NCBI GenBank assembly: GCA_001751225.1
Contig: MAXT01000202.1
Location: forward strand, 1-11,592
Direction: 5' to 3'
Origin: Desulfuromonadales bacterium C00003107
Lineage (GTDB): Bacteria; Desulfobacterota; Desulfuromonadia; Desulfuromonadales; Syntrophotaleaceae
DNA: 11,592 nt
Shown here: positions 7,436 through 11,592 of the stretch, in pieces
Layout: each line of letters starts with the position of its first letter
Numbering within the stretch: position 1 is the stretch's first letter
Program-made: the position numbers and the translations under genes
The notes under the pieces: model-generated
Told to the model about the DNA's origin: nothing
Databases searched by the model: none
What the model saw: only the letters and a program-made list of their open reading frames with translations

Positions 7436-8532
7436 GGCCGAACCTCGTTGCTGGCCAGAATCTGTACCTGCTGGCCTTCGTGGATACGGCTGATCCCGGC
7501 GGTGACGACCAGATCACTGTCTTGCAGGCCGCTGAGCACTTCCAGGCCGTCCGAAGTCAGTTCACCGACGGTGACCGCCCGCCGATGGATAATCCCCAGA
7601 CCATCCTTGGCGGATTCGACCACAAAGGCAAAACGTCCTTTACGGTCTTCGCCGATAGCCTCTGGCGCCACTAGAACTGGAGTGTCGTTACCGGTTTTAG
7701 GCAAGAGGAAAATAATAGCCGCTGCCATGCCGGGACGGATCTGCCCAGAGCTCTGCTCAAGGCGCACGGTGACTGGAAAAGTTGTTCCTTGGCCGGTGGC
7801 CGCGACGCCGACTTCGGTGACCTTGGCTGCAAACGTCCGTTCAGGCAGGGCGTCAAACACAACGCTGACCGGCATCTTCTGATTTATTTTGGTGATGAGA
7901 CTCTCCGGAACGGTACAGCCGACTTCGGTCAGTTTACCGGAGGTCAGCAGTGCCACCATCTGGCCGGCGGCAACGTTTTCGTTGACCTCAATGGGCACGC
8001 TGGCGATGGCACCGGCGCTGGGAGCGGTGAGCCGGGTGTAGCCCCGCTGGGACTGGGCCAGCTCCAGGCGGGTGTTGCTGGCCCGGACCAGCGCTTCGGT
8101 CGATTCGCTGGCAGCTCGAGCGGCGTCCAGGTCATTGCGCGAAGCGTTACGGTTTTCGTACAGTCCTCTCACCCGCTCGTAATTGGCTTCGGCGTTACGG
8201 GCCTGGGCTCGTGCGTTGGCCAAGGCCGCCTGCGCTTCCTGTACCTGTAGTCGATAGTCGGTGACATCCAGGCGGGCGATCAGTTGACCCTGTTTGACCT
8301 TATCCCCAACCTGAACCGCCAATTCTTTCACCGCACCGGGAACACGAAAGCTGAGCCGTGACTCCACACCCGCCTGGGCCATGCCGGAAAAGGTCCGTTT
8401 CAGCTGGCTGCTGCCCGGCTTGACCTTCTGGTAACGAATTGGTCGAATCAGCTCCGGTTGTGGAGCAGGTTCACTTCCGCAGGCGAGCAGACATAAAGGC
8501 AACAGTAACACCAGCAGGGTGCGGTTTAGCAT
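7432..8532 (-). CDS. RND efflux membrane fusion protein, lipoprotein (HlyD/AcrA family)
   Basis: This periplasmic adaptor joins the RND permease to the outer-membrane channel. With the start at 8532 it has 366 residues and begins with a lipoprotein signal, a hydrophobic run ending in the lipobox LLAC (Cys18) followed by Gly-Ser, so it should be lipid-anchored like AcrA. A beta-barrel/lipoyl half is at about 35-90 (GAVKELAVQVGDKVKQGQL, the lipoyl-like strand and turn). A helical hairpin rich in Ala, Arg, Glu and Gln is at about 95-165, the second lipoyl half is around YTRLTAPSAGAI, and beta-barrel and membrane-proximal domains follow. An in-frame ATG at 8601 would add 23 residues that destroy the signal peptide arrangement and lacks a good binding site, whereas AAGGAGA at 8541-8547 sits 8 nt before the chosen ATG. 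The stop overlaps the permease start. Function by family is clear; the substrate is unknown. Confidence 0.95.
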   Translation of the reverse strand: MLNRTLLVLLLPLCLLACGSEPAPQPELIRPIRYQKVKPGSSQLKRTFSGMAQAGVESRLSFRVPGAVKELAVQVGDKVKQGQLIARLDVTDYRLQVQEAQAALANARAQARNAEANYERVRGLYENRNASRNDLDAARAASESTEALVRASNTRLELAQSQRGYTRLTAPSAGAIASVPIEVNENVAAGQMVALLTSGKLTEVGCTVPESLITKINQKMPVSVVFDALPERTFAAKVTEVGVAATGQGTTFPVTVRLEQSSGQIRPGMAAAIIFLLPKTGNDTPVLVAPEAIGEDRKGRFAFVVESAKDGLGIIHRRAVTVGELTSDGLEVLSGLQDSDLVVTAGISRIHEGQQVQILASNEVRP

Positions 8533-8656
8533 GTGGTATCTCTCCTTGATGGCCATTATGGCTTGGCGGCCAAAATAAAACCGAAAATCCAGATCGGTCA
8601 AATGTGTTTAGCCGGGTCGCGAACCATCCGACAGTTTCTTTATTAAACTCGGCAGC
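8533..8656 (-). other. 124-bp spacer between the outer-membrane factor and fusion-protein genes
   Basis: Apart from the ribosome binding site described separately, the spacer holds no strong hairpin with a U tract, so read-through from the upstream TolC-family gene is likely. A short imperfect inverted repeat (TGGCC...GGCCA, about 8551-8573) sits just upstream of the binding site. No clear promoter was identified, although a secondary promoter cannot be excluded. Confidence 0.4.
8541..8547 (-). promoter_or_regulatory. Ribosome binding site fixing the fusion-protein start
   Basis: On the minus strand AAGGAGA lies 8 nt before the ATG at 8532-8530. It decides between this start, which yields a clean lipoprotein signal, and the longer in-frame ATG at 8601. 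Confidence 0.8.
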
Positions 8657-11095
8657 TCAGGGGGCGGCAGTGACGTCCTGACGCCAGAATTCTTCCAGGC
8701 GGCCGAACCAGTCTTCCCGTTGTTGAGGGCCAAGGAAAAAGTCGAAACGACCGACGGCACGTTGTGTTTCCATCAGATCGATAAAAAAGTCGTAGACAGA
8801 GCTAGCCGCCACGCTGTCGGCGACCAGGGCCGCATTCTGGGCATCAATCAGTTCGATAATCGATACCAGGCCGCGGGAATAGGCATCCGTCACCAGGTCG
8901 AGATTCTTACGGGCGGCGGTAGCTCCCTGAGCCGACAGGCGGATGATGGTCTGAGAAGCTCGTGCTCGTTGCAAGGCCGAGCGGATGCGTTGTTCAAAGC
9001 GATCGGACAATGCCCGGCGCTCGATGTGCAGCTGTGCCAACTCTTCGTTGGCTTGCTCTAGCTCGGCACTACGGGCACCGCCGGTGAACAGGGGTAGGGC
9101 CAGATTGAGGCCGACGCTCCAATCCGTATCGTTGGACTGGGGGATCTCGATGGGCAGGCTGCCTGTGAAGGGAGGGTCAACACCTGCACCTCCTTCGTAG
9201 AAATGTTGGCTAAGGCCAGCGCGCAGGGATACTTCAGGGGTCCAAAAAGAACGACGGGCTGCCAGTCGGATACGTTCCTGAGCGTCGATGGCCCGGTCGA
9301 TACGCTGCAGCTCCGGTATCTCGGCCAGGCCTTCCTGGACCATAAAATCACGATAACGGGCAAAGGCAGTGGGGGTGGCCAGATAGGGTTCGAGTCGTTG
9401 ATTGGAAACAAGAAACTCAGGAGCACCTAGATCGACTTCTGCTGTGGTGAAGGTCTCCTCTGCTGGACGTTGCAGTAGCCGGTTGAGGTCCAGTTCGGCC
9501 AGGGAACGTTGGGTGGCCGCTTGCACGACTGTTTTGCGGTCCCGTGCCAGTTGGCTCTCCCAGCGATAGACTTCAGCAGGCCCACTAAAGCCCACGGTTT
9601 GGCGTCGACGGGCCAAATTCAGGTTGGAACGGGTCTCAAGTAGATTATTTTTCTGGATGGTTTGCAGGGTCTTGGCGCGCAGCACAGTGAGATAGCCGGC
9701 TGCCGCAGCCTGGACGATGTCGAGTCGCAGTTGGCGGCGTTCCTGCAGCCTGGCCTCCTGCTGTTGCCCCTGCACGTCATAATTAGTCCGCCGTGATTCG
9801 GAATAGAGGGACTGTTCCAATACCAGAGATCCGGTCATCGACCGTTCGGTTCGGCTGCCGAAGCTGGCTTCGGCCCGATCTTCATCTATTAGCAAACCGT
9901 TGGCGACAGCGGTCAGTTGAGGTAGTAGGGCTGCCCGGGCTTTACGTACCTCGGCTTCACCGGCGGCGATGCGGCGGTCGGATGCTGCAAGGTCGAGATT
10001 GATGTTCAGAGCCTCTTTGACGGTTTCAGCCAGAGTCAATTGCCGGGTCGGAACATTGGCTTCTTCGGCTATCAGTTCCGCTTCGATAAGTTGTTCCCAG
10101 GTCGGGGAAAACCCAATGGCCCGAGCGGTGCGCATGTTGATACTAACTTTGTCTTCTTGGGAGAAAAAGACCGGCAGCTCGCCAGGGTCTTTGCCCAACA
10201 GAATGCTCTGTATAGTCAGGGCGGTACGACGAGCCAGTCGCGGAAAATCCGACTTTGGCGCTGCGCCTGCCAAAATGCCCTGTACTACTTCGCTGTGACC
10301 AAAATAGGAAAAGCTTGGCACCCTTCGAGATTTGAGCCCCTCTATCAAAATCTGAAGTTCTGCCTGCGGCAGCCGCAACAGGGGAGTTACATAAACCGCG
10401 TCGATATCCTTCGGTAGGGCCGCAAGGGCTGCTTCCGCCGAACTATCGACGGCGATAGCGGTCATTGCGATGCCTTTGCTGGCCAAATTGACAGCCAGTT
10501 CATCTGTGAGGGCAGGAATGAAGTCGAGGTAAGGGCGGTTGGTTAACACCGCCAATCGTTGGAATGGCAGAAGTTCTCCGAATGCCTGCATATCCCGGCG
10601 GATCGGTGAGGGGGAGGCAAGGTAGCTGAAATTGTGAACTCCACTGGCCGATTGCAGCAGTGGATAATCCTGGATTTCACGGTCGACAGTGAAGGGCGCT
10701 ACCGTCGGTTTGGGCAGCGGGCCACGGTGGGCCAGGTCGTGGGAGGTCAGGACGCCGATGGCTAACAGCAGATCGACGTCTGGGTCTTGCAATAGTTGGT
10801 CGGCTGCCAGTTTAACTCCCGCCATGGTCCAGTCGCTGGTGATGGTTTTGTCGGCAGGAAAGCTGATTGGGAATTCGCCACTGGTCAGGGCGACAACCTC
10901 TGTCTTGAACAGTTCCAGTAGCGGCTCGTTTCCGGCCCAGGGGCCATCCATGATTACACCGATACGCAGAGGAGCGGCTGCAGCCGGAAGGGCCATAAGT
11001 AGCAGGGTCAGTAGCCAGACTGCCAGGCAGATCATGCGACCCGGATGAGTCAAAAGGTTCGGCGCGGCCGTATTGCGCATCGGGAGGCTGGCCAT
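8657..11095 (-). CDS. Fusion: periplasmic-binding-protein-like domain plus TolC-family outer-membrane factor
   Basis: One 812-residue polypeptide contains two modules. Residues 1-41 form a signal peptide: a basic N-terminus, a hydrophobic core around LAVWLLTLLLMALP, and a probable cut after AAA. Residues about 42-345 read as an ABC-transporter substrate-binding-like domain of the PF04392 kind. It opens with a LRIGVIMDGP strand, has a middle AVYVTPLL strand, and ends with ARRTALTIQSILLGKDPGELPV-type and NMRTARAIGFSP segments, close to the end of that family. Residues about 351-790 are a TolC/OEP domain with two repeats. The first starts at LTLAETVKEALNINLDL, and the second contains the SLRAGLS strand and LNLALPLFTGGARSAELEQA. 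Typical OMFs are about 420-490 residues, so the N-terminal module is an extra. The start at 11095 has AAGGA at 11105-11109 with a 9-nt spacing; a longer in-frame ATG at 11197 would hide the signal peptide. The gene heads the efflux operon, so the channel very probably serves the downstream fusion protein and permease. A role of the extra domain in substrate capture or sensing is inference. Confidence 0.93.
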   Translation of the reverse strand: MASLPMRNTAAPNLLTHPGRMICLAVWLLTLLLMALPAAAAPLRIGVIMDGPWAGNEPLLELFKTEVVALTSGEFPISFPADKTITSDWTMAGVKLAADQLLQDPDVDLLLAIGVLTSHDLAHRGPLPKPTVAPFTVDREIQDYPLLQSASGVHNFSYLASPSPIRRDMQAFGELLPFQRLAVLTNRPYLDFIPALTDELAVNLASKGIAMTAIAVDSSAEAALAALPKDIDAVYVTPLLRLPQAELQILIEGLKSRRVPSFSYFGHSEVVQGILAGAAPKSDFPRLARRTALTIQSILLGKDPGELPVFFSQEDKVSINMRTARAIGFSPTWEQLIEAELIAEEANVPTRQLTLAETVKEALNINLDLAASDRRIAAGEAEVRKARAALLPQLTAVANGLLIDEDRAEASFGSRTERSMTGSLVLEQSLYSESRRTNYDVQGQQQEARLQERRQLRLDIVQAAAAGYLTVLRAKTLQTIQKNNLLETRSNLNLARRRQTVGFSGPAEVYRWESQLARDRKTVVQAATQRSLAELDLNRLLQRPAEETFTTAEVDLGAPEFLVSNQRLEPYLATPTAFARYRDFMVQEGLAEIPELQRIDRAIDAQERIRLAARRSFWTPEVSLRAGLSQHFYEGGAGVDPPFTGSLPIEIPQSNDTDWSVGLNLALPLFTGGARSAELEQANEELAQLHIERRALSDRFEQRIRSALQRARASQTIIRLSAQGATAARKNLDLVTDAYSRGLVSIIELIDAQNAALVADSVAASSVYDFFIDLMETQRAVGRFDFFLGPQQREDWFGRLEEFWRQDVTAAP

Positions 11096-11104
11096 GGTGA
11101 GCTG

Positions 11105-11109
11105 TCCTT
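11105..11109 (-). promoter_or_regulatory. Ribosome binding site fixing the start of the TolC fusion gene
   Basis: AAGGA on the minus strand lies 9 nt before the ATG at 11095-11093. The other in-frame starts (11197, and later ones at residues 6 and 21) have no comparable site at proper spacing. Confidence 0.65.
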
Positions 11110-11162
11110 TCAAGGGGTCTCTGGCGGGGCTGCAGGAAAAAGCCCTGCCGACGTCTGGACCC

Positions 11163-11191
11163 AATATGAATTTAATAAGATGCATTTGCAA
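11163..11191 (-). promoter_or_regulatory. Possible sigma-70-type promoter for the efflux genes
   Basis: On the minus strand TTGCAA (11191-11186) and CATATT (11168-11163) are separated by exactly 17 bp; each matches 4 of 6 consensus bases. The -35 box overlaps an imperfect palindrome, TGCAAATGCA (11190-11181), that could be a regulator site. The location, about 70 bp before the TolC-fusion start, is sensible. The AT-rich context makes chance matches likely. Confidence 0.35.
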
Positions 11192-11340
11192 AAACATATA
11201 GGATGGCTAAGCAAAGATTTCGTCCTACAAGGCCTGGTGTTTTTTTAGGGGTGAAGGCATACATCTCGTATGTCGAGGTCCTGAAAAAAACGCCGTAACG
11301 CCGTAGAGCGGACTTTTTGCGACGCCATCAATAAAAAGAA

Positions 11341-11592
11341 TCAGTGCAGAGCCTTTTCCATCAATTCCAGAAACTGTTTAAACTCGCCATCGGTTAGCCG
11401 CCGATGGATACCGTCCACGTATTCGCGTCGTGAGTCCTCGTAGGCTTCGGCAATCTGTTTCCCGGATTCCGTCAGGTAGATAAAAAACCCCCGCCGGTCA
11501 TTGGTCGACTGTTTCTTGTAGACATAGCCCTGATCGATCAACTTGTGGATAATTGAGGTGACGGCCGGTTTGCTGAGTTTCAGGGCCTGGGC
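11341..11592 (-). CDS. MarR-family transcriptional regulator, C-terminal part (5' end outside window)
   Basis: The frame is open from the window edge at 11592 to a stop at 11343-11341, giving 83 codons of the C-terminal part. It opens with the winged helix-turn-helix: the recognition helix reads LSKPAVTSIIHKLIDQGYV, and the wing carries the typical DRRGFFIYLTESG. A C-terminal dimerisation helix containing LTDGEFKQFLELMEKAL follows. This order (recognition helix, D-R-R-G wing, L-T-x-x-G, long helix) is diagnostic of MarR. Proteins of this family are usually dimeric repressors released by small aromatic or phenolic ligands and often sit beside the efflux operon they control. The gene lies directly upstream of the pump genes on the same strand, so control of the pump and of itself is a reasonable inference. 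The internal ATG at 11541 is not a start, since the helix-turn-helix is already in progress before it. Confidence 0.9.
   Translation of the reverse strand, partial: AQALKLSKPAVTSIIHKLIDQGYVYKKQSTNDRRGFFIYLTESGKQIAEAYEDSRREYVDGIHRRLTDGEFKQFLELMEKALH

Larger units (their letters stand above)
11096..11340 (-). other. Spacer between the marR-type gene and the efflux genes
   Basis: This 245-bp AT-richer stretch separates the regulator from the efflux genes, both on the minus strand. It holds a possible promoter (described separately), a CATAC-ATCTC-GTATG inverted repeat (5-bp arms 11258-11262 and 11268-11272), a tandem octamer AACGCCGT repeated twice (11289-11304), and two homopolymer-rich runs near 11240-11246 and 11284-11290. 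I found no convincing GC-rich terminator for the regulator gene, so it may be cotranscribed with the pump genes. No gene was recognised here. Confidence 0.5.

Noticed and set aside
11284-11340. Intrinsic terminator after the marR-type gene (run of T on the minus strand)
   Set aside because: The T run is preceded by a tandem direct repeat rather than an inverted repeat, so no stable stem could be drawn.
1-11592. Functional coupling between the N-ATPase and the RND pump as one system
   Set aside because: The two operons are convergent, with a terminator and about 480 bp between them, and share no visible regulatory site. Adjacency alone is not evidence.
1-11592. CRISPR arrays, tRNA or rRNA genes, and insertion sequence transposases
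   Set aside because: None was seen on either strand. The repeats found are short inverted or tandem pairs, not regularly spaced arrays.

Overview
The window reads as a chromosomal segment of a Gram-negative bacterium. The GC content is moderately high, and both an outer-membrane efflux factor and a lipoprotein signal are present. The gene content would fit a deltaproteobacterium such as a member of the Desulfuromonadales, but that is a guess from style and context; no rRNA or marker gene fixes the taxonomy. Two complete or near-complete systems point towards each other and meet in a gene-poor stretch.

Positions 1-3853 (+ strand) hold the distal part of an N-type rotary ATPase operon, a family distinct from the housekeeping F-type ATP synthase: the end of atpB (subunit a), then atpE (c), atpF (long b with a delta-like C-terminus), atpA (alpha) and atpG (gamma). 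The genes overlap or nearly touch. There is no separate delta gene between atpF and atpA, and no beta or epsilon gene after gamma. This is the arrangement known for N-ATPases (atpDCQRBEFAG), so beta, epsilon and the small Q and R membrane proteins are expected upstream of the window. The c subunit carries the residues associated with Na+ binding plus a second glutamate.

Positions 3854-4330 contain no confidently recognised gene. The stretch is rich in inverted repeats. It includes a roughly 227-bp segment bounded by inward-facing copies of the octamer AAGGAGGT, a weakly supported 73-codon minus-strand ORF with a good ribosome binding site, and a strong hairpin that probably ends the efflux transcript.

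Positions 4331-11592 (- strand, read right to left) hold the end of a marR-type regulator gene, a TolC-family outer-membrane factor with an unusual N-terminal periplasmic-binding-protein-like domain, a lipoprotein membrane fusion protein, and an RND inner-membrane permease. Together these make a complete tripartite efflux pump. The last two genes overlap by 4 bp, and the MarR protein is the obvious candidate regulator.

The most unusual item is the fusion of a solute-binding-like domain (PF04392 style) to a TolC-type channel in one 812-residue polypeptide. It would place a ligand-binding module in the periplasm beside the efflux channel. Also worth a second look are the ion-binding and loop residues of the c ring, the altered proton-relay residues of the RND pump, and the repeat-bounded segment between the two operons.
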